DNA of 64,000 bases, taken from positions 806,001-870,000 of the forward strand of contig NZ_CP078145.1 in the NCBI RefSeq assembly GCF_019222765.1, read 5' to 3'. A program made the position numbers and the translations under genes. A model generated the notes under the pieces. The model was not told the origin of the DNA, ran no database searches, and saw only the letters and a list, made by a program, of their open reading frames with translations. This DNA is from Nocardia iowensis (lineage in GTDB: Bacteria > Actinomycetota > Actinomycetes > Mycobacteriales > Mycobacteriaceae). Shown here in pieces: positions 24,245 to 32,979 of the stretch. How positions within the stretch are numbered: the first letter of the stretch is position 1; the number at the start of each line of letters is the position of its first letter.

Positions 24245-25843
24245 GTGAGCGCAGTTTCTGTTTCTGAGTCCGGTGTCAGGCCGATTTTGGCCGATGCCGT
24301 CGATCTGGCCCGCCGTGCGCTCCTGGAGTTGGAACCAGCCGGTGTCGGGGCGCATCTCGGCGTGGCTGCCGAGGACGACAGCGCGGCAACCCACCGTTTC
24401 GAGGCCACCCTGCCCGGCTATCGCGGCTGGCAGTGGGCGGTCGTGGTGGCGGCAGCACCCGACGCCGGCTATGCGACGGTGAGTGAATCGGCGCTGCTAC
24501 CCGGCCCGGATGCCTTGGTCGCGCCCGACTTCGTGCCGTGGGATCAGCGGATCCGGCCCGGTGATCTGGCGCCAGGTGATCTGCTCGCCCCGCCGCCGAA
24601 CGACCCGCGCCTGGTGCCCGGCTACGTCGCCACCGGCGACCCGGTTGTCGACGAGGTCGCCCAAGAGATCGGCCTCGGCCGCACCCAGGTGATGAGCCTC
24701 GATGGCCGCTTGGCGGCCGCTGAGCGCTGGTACGCCGAGTTCGGACCCGACACCGAGATGGCCAAGGCGGCGCCGTCCACCTGCGGCCTCTGCGGCTTCT
24801 ACCTCCCGCTCGCCGGTTCCCTGCGCGCGGCCTTCGGTGTCTGCGGCAACGCCATGGGCGCCGACGGACACGTCGTGCACGCCGAATACGGCTGCGGCGC
24901 CCATTCCGACACCGTCGCCCCCACCGGCGGTGGTTCGCCGCTGTACGAAGCGTTCGACGACGCGGCAGTGGAAATCATCCCGACCGAGGCGCTGGTCGCG
25001 CCGGAGGCACCGGCCGAGGCGGCCCCCGCTGCCGATTCGACCCCCGCCGCGGTCGAGCCGAGTGATGCGACGGCCGCACCGGACACCGGGTCCGCGGCAG
25101 CCACTGCTGCTGATGTCGAGCCGACTGAGCTTGCCGCCGCGCAGGATGTCGCCGCGGAGGCGCCCGGTGGCGAGGCCGAATCCGCAGCCGCTGCCCAGGT
25201 TGCGCCGACTGCGGAGGTGGCTGTCGCCGACGCCGCGACGGCAGACGCGACGGCTACGCCGGATGTCGACGCGGTCGCTGCTGCGGAAGCGCCTGCCGCC
25301 GAGGTTGACTCGACCGATGTAGCAGTTGCCCCGAACGATACCGATGCGGCGCCGAACACCGAGGCGTCGTCCACGGACGTCGAATCGTCAGATGCTCCAG
25401 CTGTGCCGGGTTCGGAAGCTGTATCGAATGTGGACGCGTCCGACACCGTCGCCGGGTCGGTCGATGCCGCAGATGTCGTAGAGGTGCCGCATGTGGATGC
25501 CGCGGCTGCCGTCGAAACCGGCAGCGTTGTCGAGGGTCTCGAGGTCGCGCCCGGCGTTGCTGACGCGTTGAGTGCGGCTGCGCGGGGCGGTGGCGAGAGT
25601 GCCGCCGCTGCTGCGGGAATCGAGTCCGCGTCGACCGGTCAGGACGCGGCGGCCGGTGCTGCGGTGGCGGCAGCCGAGTCGAGCGTCGAGGCAGCTGAGC
25701 CGAGCGAGGCAGAAACCATCGACGCTGACAGTGGCTCCGACGTCGCCGCGGAAGGTACGGATGCCGTGGCGGACGAGCCGGTTGTCGGTGGCGAGGCCGA
25801 GGCGGCCGGGGGCCGGGCGGTCGAGTCATCGCCACAGAGCTGA
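24245..25843 (+). CDS. DUF3027 protein with long Ala-rich tail (Rv0877-like)
   Basis: A 532-residue protein. The conserved part (about residues 1-240) is DUF3027: LPGYRGWQWAV, VAPDFVPWDQRIRPGDLAPGDLL, then a cysteine cluster CGLCGFY, CGN and YGCGAHSD (about 179-220) that could bind zinc. Residues about 245-532 are low-complexity Ala/Asp/Glu/Val sequence with no fold expected. The M. tuberculosis equivalent is Rv0877. The next gene, a sacsin-like ATPase, overlaps or abuts its stop, so the two are probably one operon. Function unknown. Confidence 0.85.
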   Translation: MSAVSVSESGVRPILADAVDLARRALLELEPAGVGAHLGVAAEDDSAATHRFEATLPGYRGWQWAVVVAAAPDAGYATVSESALLPGPDALVAPDFVPWDQRIRPGDLAPGDLLAPPPNDPRLVPGYVATGDPVVDEVAQEIGLGRTQVMSLDGRLAAAERWYAEFGPDTEMAKAAPSTCGLCGFYLPLAGSLRAAFGVCGNAMGADGHVVHAEYGCGAHSDTVAPTGGGSPLYEAFDDAAVEIIPTEALVAPEAPAEAAPAADSTPAAVEPSDATAAPDTGSAAATAADVEPTELAAAQDVAAEAPGGEAESAAAAQVAPTAEVAVADAATADATATPDVDAVAAAEAPAAEVDSTDVAVAPNDTDAAPNTEASSTDVESSDAPAVPGSEAVSNVDASDTVAGSVDAADVVEVPHVDAAAAVETGSVVEGLEVAPGVADALSAAARGGGESAAAAAGIESASTGQDAAAGAAVAAAESSVEAAEPSEAETIDADSGSDVAAEGTDAVADEPVVGGEAEAAGGRAVESSPQS

Positions 25844-25875
25844 CCGAGACGGCCGATCCGTTCGGCACGTCGGCG

Positions 25876-28833
25876 TTGCGGGCGGGAGTTATTGCCGCTT
25901 GGCGTGATTCGCCGACCCGGTTGCGTGAAGACGCGGCGACCGAGGCGGATCTGGTGCGTGCCGGTTACCGCGATCGGCTGCTGACCGAGCTGGCGCAGAA
26001 CGCCGCGGATGCCGCTGCCAAGGTGGGTGTCCCGGGCCGATTGGTGGTCCGGCTCGACGGGCGCGATCTGCGGCTGGCCAATACCGGTGCGCCGTTGGAT
26101 CTCTCGGGAGTTCACGCGCTGACCGCACTGCGGGCATCCGGCAAGTCGGATGTCACGGCGGTCGGCCGGTTCGGTGTCGGCTTTACCGCGGTGCTTTCGG
26201 TCAGTGACGAGATCGAACTGCGCTCGTCCACCGGGTCACTCCGCTTCTCCCGCGAGCTGACCTGGGATGCGCTTCGGCAGAACAACATCCATATCCCGGA
26301 CAGCCCGGCCGACGGATTCGCACCGCCGGTGCTGCGGATGGCTTGGCCGATCGAGGCTGCGCCACCGGAGGCCTTCGCTACCGAGGTGGTGCTGCGGCTG
26401 CGCCCCGACATAGCCGCCGACGCACTGCTCGCGGGCATGCACGCGGAAGCCGTCGACCTGCTGCTGGAACTGCCCGCCCTGCACAGCATCACGATCGAGG
26501 CGGCCGAATTCACCAGCATCACCGCCGATCTCGGCAACGGTGTGCACGAGGTGCGGATCACCGGCCCGGACGAGCATCGAGTCTGGTGGCAGTACCGTGC
26601 ACCCCGCGCCCGCTGGCTCCTTCCGATTCGCAATGGCAGGCTGACCGCCGCCGCCCCGGACGTGCTGCGCGCACCGACTCGCTCCGATGAGGAATTGTCC
26701 CTCCCGGCCCTGCTGGTCGCCGACATCGCCATGCAGCCGGACCGCCGCCGCCTCCTGCCGGGTGCCCGCCTCGCCGAATTGGCTGTCGGCTACGCCGATT
26801 TCGCCCGCGCGCTACCGGCCCGCGACCGGCTGGTCCTGGTCCCCGCCCCGGCGTTCGCTCGCAGCGAGGCCGATGGCCTGCTCCGCGAAGCCGTCGTCCG
26901 CGAACTCCAAACCCACCCCTGGCTACCGGTCGTCCCCACGGCTTTCGCGGGTGCGGGCGGGGCCGAGGATTTCTACGATCCGATGCCGCAACACGTCCCG
27001 CCCGCGGGACCGGCGAACAGCCCCGAAGACGTGGCACCGTCGTCCTCGTCCGGCGGGGCGAGCGCCGCGGTGTGGCCCGGTGATGCGTCGGCCGCGCCTG
27101 AGGACGATGCTGCAGCACTTGCCCACTCGGGCTCATTCGACCCACCGCGCGCGGCCGCGCCCGGCGACTCAACCGTCGACGTCGCGGTGCCGACGCGGGC
27201 GAGTGCGCTGACCGGGCTGACCGACGAGTTGGCGCGCTTGCTCGATGACGTGGTCGGGCCGTTGGTGATTCCGGAGTTGTCGGGGCGCGGGCAGGCCGAG
27301 GCGTTGGGTGTGCTCGATGTGCATCGGCTGGGGTTGGCGCGGCTCGCGGAACTGTCTGGCGGCCTGGAGCGGGCGCCACAGTGGTGGTATTCGCTGTATG
27401 CGGCGCTGGAGCCGTTCGTGGTGGATCCGCTGGCCGCCGAGGAGTTGGGTGCGCTCGCGGTGCCGCTGGCCGACGGGCGGCTGGTCACCGGGCCGCGCAC
27501 GGTGGTGCTCGACGATCAGCTCGAGGTCGCGATTCCGGTGCACTGGGCCAGGTTGGTGCATCCCGAGGCCGCGCACCCGCTGCTGGCCCGGCTGGGGGCG
27601 CGTTCGGCGACCGCGGCGGATCTGTTGAGCGAGCCCGGTTTACAGGCCGAGCTGGAAGATCACCCGGACGACCCGGACACCACCGATGCCGTGCTCCGCT
27701 TGGCCGCGCACGCCGACCCCGCCGCACTGCCGTCCTGGCTCGGGCTGCTCGAATTACCCGACGCCGAGGGCGAATTGCGCCCAGCCGACGAACTGCTGCT
27801 GCCCGACGCGCCGCTGCGCGAGCTGCTGGTCGAGGATTCACCGTTCAGTTCGATCGACCCCGCGCTGGTGGAACGCTATGGCGCACAAGCACTGCGGGCC
27901 GTCGGTGTCGGCTGGGACTTCAGCGTGGTCGTCGAGGTCGACCCGACCGGCCCGGACCATGATCTGGACGACGAGGACCGCTGGTGGTCGACGCTGACGG
28001 CAGACCCGCCGGAGCTGGCCGCCGTCCGCGATCTCGACCTGGTGGACGATGCGGCATGGCCGGAGGCGTTGTGGCAGTTGGCTTCCACGCCACGCACCCG
28101 CCCCCTGCTCACCGACCGCGACGGCTACACCGCGTGGTGGTTGCGCACCCACGCGCGCATCGATGGCATCCCGCTCGGCTTGTTTCGACATCCCACGGAT
28201 ACCGAATTCGCTGGTCTGCTACCGACATTCGCTGTTCCCGGTCTCGCGGACGATGCAGCCGCGATCAGCGCGGTACTCGCCGATCCAGTGGTGCTCACCC
28301 CGGAGTTGGCCGCGACCCTGCTCGACGCGCTCGCGGATCCATCGAAAACGCCCACCCCCGAGGTGGTTTCGCGAACGCACGCACGATTGGCCGCCGCCGT
28401 CGCCGCGGATCATCTCGACCTCACCGATCTCGACCTGCCCGACCGGGTGCGTGCCTTATCCGGATCCGTCGTCGACCCCGCGGCAGCTTTTGTTCTCGAC
28501 CAACCCTGGTTCGGCTTCGCCCTGCCCCCGAATCGCCTGGTAGTCGGCGACACCGACACCGCGCCCGCGCTGGCGACCCTGCTCGACTTGCCGCTGGTCT
28601 CGGAGTCCGTCACCGCCGAGGTGCTGACCACGGGCCGTCGCGGCCCCTGGTCCTCCGAACCGCTCGGCGTGATACTGCGCCAACTGTTCTCCCTGCCCCC
28701 GCAGGACGGCGATCTGGTGCTGCACGACGACCTGAAGGTGCGCCTGCACGGCGCGGTAGCGGTCACGGCGTCCGTCCCGTGGTGGCGCGACGGCAACACC
28801 GTGCACGTCCGGGTGCCCGAGATTCAGCAATAG
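25876..28833 (+). CDS. Sacsin N-terminal/HSP90-like ATPase domain protein
   Basis: A protein of at least 985 residues. The first 200 residues are a GHKL/HSP90-type ATPase of the sacsin kind: ELAQNAADAA (N-box, Mg-binding Asn), LRLANTGAPLD (DxGxG-like) and GRFGVGFTAVLSVSDEIEL (Gly-rich lid). The remaining 750 residues have no motif I recognise; residues about 370-435 are low complexity. The listed start is TTG. In-frame CTG at 25840 overlaps the DUF3027 stop (CTGA) and would add TETADPFGTSA, a more natural N-terminus. Probably co-transcribed with DUF3027. A chaperone-like or conflict-system role is only inference. Confidence 0.8.
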   Translation: MRAGVIAAWRDSPTRLREDAATEADLVRAGYRDRLLTELAQNAADAAAKVGVPGRLVVRLDGRDLRLANTGAPLDLSGVHALTALRASGKSDVTAVGRFGVGFTAVLSVSDEIELRSSTGSLRFSRELTWDALRQNNIHIPDSPADGFAPPVLRMAWPIEAAPPEAFATEVVLRLRPDIAADALLAGMHAEAVDLLLELPALHSITIEAAEFTSITADLGNGVHEVRITGPDEHRVWWQYRAPRARWLLPIRNGRLTAAAPDVLRAPTRSDEELSLPALLVADIAMQPDRRRLLPGARLAELAVGYADFARALPARDRLVLVPAPAFARSEADGLLREAVVRELQTHPWLPVVPTAFAGAGGAEDFYDPMPQHVPPAGPANSPEDVAPSSSSGGASAAVWPGDASAAPEDDAAALAHSGSFDPPRAAAPGDSTVDVAVPTRASALTGLTDELARLLDDVVGPLVIPELSGRGQAEALGVLDVHRLGLARLAELSGGLERAPQWWYSLYAALEPFVVDPLAAEELGALAVPLADGRLVTGPRTVVLDDQLEVAIPVHWARLVHPEAAHPLLARLGARSATAADLLSEPGLQAELEDHPDDPDTTDAVLRLAAHADPAALPSWLGLLELPDAEGELRPADELLLPDAPLRELLVEDSPFSSIDPALVERYGAQALRAVGVGWDFSVVVEVDPTGPDHDLDDEDRWWSTLTADPPELAAVRDLDLVDDAAWPEALWQLASTPRTRPLLTDRDGYTAWWLRTHARIDGIPLGLFRHPTDTEFAGLLPTFAVPGLADDAAAISAVLADPVVLTPELAATLLDALADPSKTPTPEVVSRTHARLAAAVAADHLDLTDLDLPDRVRALSGSVVDPAAAFVLDQPWFGFALPPNRLVVGDTDTAPALATLLDLPLVSESVTAEVLTTGRRGPWSSEPLGVILRQLFSLPPQDGDLVLHDDLKVRLHGAVAVTASVPWWRDGNTVHVRVPEIQQ

Positions 28834-28870
28834 TTCGGCGAATCCGCATGCGCCGCACCGCCGCCGACGG

Positions 28871-29497
28871 TCAAGCCGCGTATTCCGCGATCATCTGGCT
28901 GAGCAGATCCAGCTGTGCGCGCACGCTTTCGCTGTCGTTGTCCACCAGCCAGCGCAGCACGACCCCGTCGATCACATTGAGGGTGAACCGGCTCAGTGAT
29001 GTCAGCGGGACCGACCACTGGTTCGCGGTCGCGTCGCGCGCGTGTTCCAGGATGTCGGCGACGGTGGAGTCGTTGAAGTTGTACTGCTCGCGGGCGATCG
29101 CGAGTTTCGCCGGAGTTTGCTCACCCTCGCGCAACGCGTAAGTGGTGGTTTCGTAAGTGAGCAGTTGGCGTTCCGGAGTGGCTTCTATGTTGAGCCACAT
29201 CAGTTCCAGCCCGGCGCGGATCAATTTTTGAAGTGCTTCTTTTCCACTTCCGACGTCTTGCCATACCGTTTCATTGGCGTCGACGGAATCGCGTAATTCC
29301 ATCGACAACGCCTTGACCAGCTCGGTCATCAGCGCGTCCTTGTTTTCGAAACAGTAATGCACCACACCAAGCGAGACGCCCGCCGCTTGGGCGACATCGC
29401 GCGTGGTCACGCCCGCTACGCCCTTTTTTTCGGCAAGACCGATCGCGGCCTCGATAAGGTGGGCCCGTCTTTCTTCGACGCTCAATCGGGAGGACAC
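28871..29497 (-). CDS. TetR-family transcriptional regulator
   Basis: A 208-residue repressor. The N-terminal HTH spans about residues 8-55 (RAHLIEAAIGLAEKKGVAGVTTRDVAQAAGVSLGVVHYCFENKDAL), and a ligand-binding helical domain follows. It diverges from the neutral ceramidase gene with 113 bases between, the usual arrangement for a repressor and its target. ACTGG (29555-29559) and CCAGT (29568-29572) form a short dyad there that could be the operator. The ligand is unknown; a lipid-derived molecule would fit the neighbour. Confidence 0.87.
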   Translation of the reverse strand: MSSRLSVEERRAHLIEAAIGLAEKKGVAGVTTRDVAQAAGVSLGVVHYCFENKDALMTELVKALSMELRDSVDANETVWQDVGSGKEALQKLIRAGLELMWLNIEATPERQLLTYETTTYALREGEQTPAKLAIAREQYNFNDSTVADILEHARDATANQWSVPLTSLSRFTLNVIDGVVLRWLVDNDSESVRAQLDLLSQMIAEYAA

Positions 29498-29610
29498 CCA
29501 AGGGAGTTAAGCGCCCGAGGAGCGTGCAGTCAATTCGTCGCTCGAAAAATCTGGACTGGACGAGTGACCAGTTGTATGGTTCGCTGCCATCAGGATCGAA
29601 GGAGACGCGT

Positions 29611-31659
29611 ATGTCGGTGTCGCGCAGAACCGTTCTTACCCGAACCGTTGTCGGTTCGGCGACGCTGGCCGCCGCGGCCGCGGTGCCCGCGATGTCCGGC
29701 GCGCGGGCGGCGGCCGCTCCCGGTTCCGGTGGCTACGAGATCGGTGTCGGGCTTTCCGACATCACCGGCCCGGCCGCCGAATGCGGAATGATGGGCTATT
29801 CCCAGCTCGAACAGCAGACCGCCGGCATCCACCTGCGCCCGCGGGCCAGGGCTTTCATCATCGGCAGCGCCGGGCAGCGCATCGTGTTCGTGGTGGCGGA
29901 GAACGGCATGATTTTCCAGTCCGTCCACCGCGGCGTCCTCGCCGAGTTGGCCCGCCGGTTCGGCGATCGGTACACCGAGCAGAACGTGCTGCTCACCTCG
30001 ACGCACTCGCACGCGACCTGCGGCGGTTCCAGCAACGATTACGCATACAACCTGTCCATCTTGGGTTTTCAGCAGCAGGTGTACGACGCGGAGGTGGACG
30101 GCATCGTCGAGGCCATCGCGGCGGCCCACGCCGACCTCGGCCCCGGTTCGCTCGCGCTGGGTCGCGGTGAGCTGCACAACGCGAGCGTCAACCGGTCGCG
30201 GGTCGCCTGGGAGCTCAATCCGGTTGCGGACAAACAACACTTTCCCGAGGCCATCGACCCGGCGGTGACGGTCCTTTCGCTTGTCAAGGGTGGTCGGCAG
30301 GTCGGCGCCATCACCTGGTTCGCCACCCACAACACCTCGATGACCAACGAGAACCGGCTGATAAGCGCGGACAACAAGGGTTACGCGTCGTTCTCCTACG
30401 AGCACATCGAACACGGGGTCCGTTACCTCGACGGCGCACCGGATTTCGTCGCCGCCTTCGCGCAGACCAACGCGGGCGACATGTCCCCGAACCTGAACCT
30501 GCGGCCCGGCTCCGGCCCCACCGAGGACGAGTTCGAGAACACCCGCATCATCGGCGAGCGCCAGTACTGGGCGTCGAAAGCCGCGCTGGCCCAGGCCCGG
30601 TCGATGGGCGGGCCGGTCGACGCGATGCTCTGTTATGTCGACCTGGCCGACGTCGCCGTGGACGGCCGGTTCACCCCTGACGGGCAGCCGAGGCACACCG
30701 CACCCGCCGCCGCGGGCGTCTCACTCATCGCGGGCAGCATCGAGGACGGACCCGGCGTGCCCGGTGTGCCCATCCCGGAGGGGGTGCGCAACCCGTTCCT
30801 CCAGGCGCTGGGCGACCCCGCGGCGCCAGCGCCCGCCTGGCTCGCTGATGCCCAGGCGCCCAAGGCCATTGCCGCGCCGCTCGGCCTGCTCCCGCCGGTG
30901 GCGTGGGTGCCGAATGTGCTGCCGATTCAGCTGGTTCGGATCGGCGAGCTCTACCTGGCCGCGGCAGGCGGGGAGTTCACCATCACCTCCGGGCTGCGCG
31001 TGCGCCGTGCCGTCGCGGACGCGCTCGGCGTGCCGCTGGAGCAGGTGCTCATGCAGGGTTACGCGAACGCCTACCACGAATACGTCACCACCCCTGAGGA
31101 ATACGATTCGCAGCAGTACGAGGGCGCCTCGACCCTGTTCGGCCGCTACACGCTCTGCGCCTACCAGCAGGAATTCACCCGGCTGGCAACGGCATTCGCC
31201 GCGCGCCAACTCGTCCCGCGCGGCCCGGCCCCGCGCGACGTGTCCAACCTGCAGCCGAACTTCCAGCCGGGAGCGGGCCCGGACGCCACCCCGCCCGGTC
31301 GCGACTTCGGCGATGTCCTCACCCAACCTGCGGCCGCCTACCCGCTCGGTGCGCAGGTCGCCGCCGAATTCGTTTCCGCCCACCCGAAACACAACACCCG
31401 CCGCAACAGCACCTTCCTGGAGGTGCAGCGGCAGAACGCCGCGGGGGCGTGGGTGCGGGTGGCCAACGAGGGCGAGTGGGCGGTGAAGTTCTACTGGAGC
31501 AAGCGTGGCACCGCCGAATCCGTTGCGCGGTTCACCTGGCACATCCCCGCCGACGCCACGCCGGGCCGGTATCGGTTCCAGCACTACGCCGACAGCCTGC
31601 GCCCCGACGGCGCGTTGCACCCGTTCACCGGAACTACCAACGACTTCGAGGTGCGCTGA
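29611..31659 (+). CDS. Secreted neutral/alkaline ceramidase
   Basis: A 682-residue hydrolase that splits ceramide into sphingosine and a fatty acid. The N-terminus is a Tat signal (SRRTVLTRTV then a hydrophobic stretch to ARAAAAPG), so the folded enzyme is exported. Family marks: GVGLSDITGPAAECGMMGYS at the start of the domain, LLTSTHSHATCGG (zinc His residues), WFATHNTSMTNENRLISADN (the nucleophile Ser region) and FAQTNAGDMSPN. The C-terminal Ig-like domain runs to the end. AAGGAGA precedes the ATG. Bacterial homologues include M. tuberculosis Rv0669c; here the gene breaks the Rv0877-Rv0879c order together with its TetR neighbour. Confidence 0.93.
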   Translation: MSVSRRTVLTRTVVGSATLAAAAAVPAMSGARAAAAPGSGGYEIGVGLSDITGPAAECGMMGYSQLEQQTAGIHLRPRARAFIIGSAGQRIVFVVAENGMIFQSVHRGVLAELARRFGDRYTEQNVLLTSTHSHATCGGSSNDYAYNLSILGFQQQVYDAEVDGIVEAIAAAHADLGPGSLALGRGELHNASVNRSRVAWELNPVADKQHFPEAIDPAVTVLSLVKGGRQVGAITWFATHNTSMTNENRLISADNKGYASFSYEHIEHGVRYLDGAPDFVAAFAQTNAGDMSPNLNLRPGSGPTEDEFENTRIIGERQYWASKAALAQARSMGGPVDAMLCYVDLADVAVDGRFTPDGQPRHTAPAAAGVSLIAGSIEDGPGVPGVPIPEGVRNPFLQALGDPAAPAPAWLADAQAPKAIAAPLGLLPPVAWVPNVLPIQLVRIGELYLAAAGGEFTITSGLRVRRAVADALGVPLEQVLMQGYANAYHEYVTTPEEYDSQQYEGASTLFGRYTLCAYQQEFTRLATAFAARQLVPRGPAPRDVSNLQPNFQPGAGPDATPPGRDFGDVLTQPAAAYPLGAQVAAEFVSAHPKHNTRRNSTFLEVQRQNAAGAWVRVANEGEWAVKFYWSKRGTAESVARFTWHIPADATPGRYRFQHYADSLRPDGALHPFTGTTNDFEVR

Positions 31660-31672
31660 CGCCTACCGGGCT

Positions 31673-31912
31673 TCACAGCCCCGTCTGCGCCCCCTTGTCG
31701 CCCCGGCGCGCGCCGCGCCGCTGGATCAGAAAAATTCCGAGGGCCAGCACGCCGACCACCATCCCCATCAGGCAAACCGGCAGCACTGATGCCCACCGAT
31801 CGCCGGTGGCCAGGACGACCACGGTGGCGAGCAACCACAGCGCGCTGCCGACCGCGAGCACCGGGCGCGGATCGGTCAGCCGCGGCGGGATCTGCGGCAC
31901 TTTCTGAGTCAC
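31673..31912 (-). CDS. DUF2530 small membrane protein
   Basis: A 79-residue protein with two transmembrane helices (AVGSALWLLATVVVLAT and LPVCLMGMVVGVLALGIFLI), then a basic tail. Its conserved PPRLTDPRPVLAVG start is the DUF2530 mark (M. tuberculosis Rv0879c). Function unknown. It diverges from the marR gene. TAGGCT on the minus strand (31919-31924) ends 6 bases before the GTG. Confidence 0.8.
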   Translation of the reverse strand: MTQKVPQIPPRLTDPRPVLAVGSALWLLATVVVLATGDRWASVLPVCLMGMVVGVLALGIFLIQRRGARRGDKGAQTGL

Positions 31913-31974
31913 AGCTATAGCCTACGGGCGAGAACACGCGTCCGACGCGCACCGGTCCCGTATCGTTCACCTCT

Positions 31975-32412
31975 GTGACAACGCCATCCGATGTCCGAGC
32001 CCTCGCTGGTGAGCTCTCACTGGCGGTGGTTCGACTGACGCGTCATCTGCGCGGTCGCCGTGCCGACGCCCAGATTTCGCTGACCCAGCTCTCCGCCCTC
32101 GCGACCCTGTCTCGCGACGGCGCGATGACCCCCGGGGCGCTTGCCGCCAAGGAACGCGTCCAGCCGCCGTCGATGACCCGGGTCATCGCCTCGCTAACCG
32201 ATCTGGGATTGGTCGAGCGCAAACCGCATCCCACCGACGGGCGCCAGATCATCGTCTCGCTGTCCGACGCGGGTTGCGCGCTTATCGCCGACGAAACCAA
32301 TGCTCGCGAAGCCTGGATGACCGAACAGCTCTCCAACCTCACCGAGGAGCAGATCGCCGTGCTCACCCGCGCGGTCGGCATCATGAAGCAGATCGTCGCC
32401 GAATCCGAGTGA
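31975..32412 (+). CDS. MarR-family transcriptional regulator (Rv0880-like)
   Basis: A 145-residue winged-helix regulator. Residues about 30-100 carry the MarR DNA-binding domain: SLTQLSALATLSRDGAMTPGALAAKERVQPPSMTRVIASLTDLGLVERKPHPTDGRQ. The DGRQ wing is typical. M. tuberculosis Rv0880 stands at the same place. The GTG start lies 8 bases after TATCGT (31961-31966). The target may be the divergent DUF2530 gene or its own promoter; no clear operator is seen. Confidence 0.88.
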   Translation: MTTPSDVRALAGELSLAVVRLTRHLRGRRADAQISLTQLSALATLSRDGAMTPGALAAKERVQPPSMTRVIASLTDLGLVERKPHPTDGRQIIVSLSDAGCALIADETNAREAWMTEQLSNLTEEQIAVLTRAVGIMKQIVAESE

Positions 32413-32418
32413 ACCGTA

Positions 32419-32486
32419 TTCACCCACCCCGTCGGCTTCGCCTCCTGCTATCCCCCTAGCGTTCACCCACCCCGTCGGCTTCGCCT
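32419..32486. repeat. 25-bp perfect direct repeat
   Basis: TTCACCCACCCCGTCGGCTT plus CGCCT occurs at 32419-32443 and again at 32462-32486, with an 18-base spacer. The second copy ends at the stop of the yccF gene, and the first starts 7 bases after the marR stop. It looks like a short tandem duplication of a gene end. Confidence 0.85.
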
Positions 32487-32886
32487 AGCGCGCCCCGAAC
32501 GGCTGGTCGCTGTCGACGATGTCGCGGCCGAGCGGGAACAGCGAGAGCGGGATGAGCTTCAAATTGGCCCAGCCGAACGGGATTCCGATGATCGAGATGA
32601 ACAGCGGAATGCTGGTCAGCAGGTGTCCGAGCGCGAGCCACCAGCCCGCGACGACGACCCAGATGATGTTGCCGATCAGCGACCCCGTGCCCGCGCCCGG
32701 CTTCTCCACCGTGGTCCGGCCGAACGGCCACAGCGCGTACGCCGCGATCCGGAACGACGCGATCCCCCACGGGATGGTGATGATCAGGATGCAGCAGATG
32801 ATTCCGGCCAGGATGTAACCCAGTGCCATCCAGAACCCGACGAACACCAGCCAGAGGATGTTGAGGACGAGCTGAATCGGCTTCAT
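32485..32886 (-). CDS. YccF domain-containing membrane protein
   Basis: A 133-residue membrane protein with two YccF units. Each has the family mark: IPWGIASFRIAAYALWPFGR in the first and IPFGWANLKLIPLSLFPLGR in the second. There are about four transmembrane segments. The role is unknown. I chose the ATG at MKPIQLVLN, before the first hydrophobic helix; the upstream in-frame extension is basic and unlikely. Confidence 0.87.
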   Translation of the reverse strand: MKPIQLVLNILWLVFVGFWMALGYILAGIICCILIITIPWGIASFRIAAYALWPFGRTTVEKPGAGTGSLIGNIIWVVVAGWWLALGHLLTSIPLFISIIGIPFGWANLKLIPLSLFPLGRDIVDSDQPFGAR

Positions 32887-32979
32887 GCCAACCAGCATGC
32901 CAGCCGCCCGCCGATCCGGACATTTCTCCTCGATCACATCCCGTCGAGTGGCGCATGGCCGCGCCACTCGACGGTCGGA

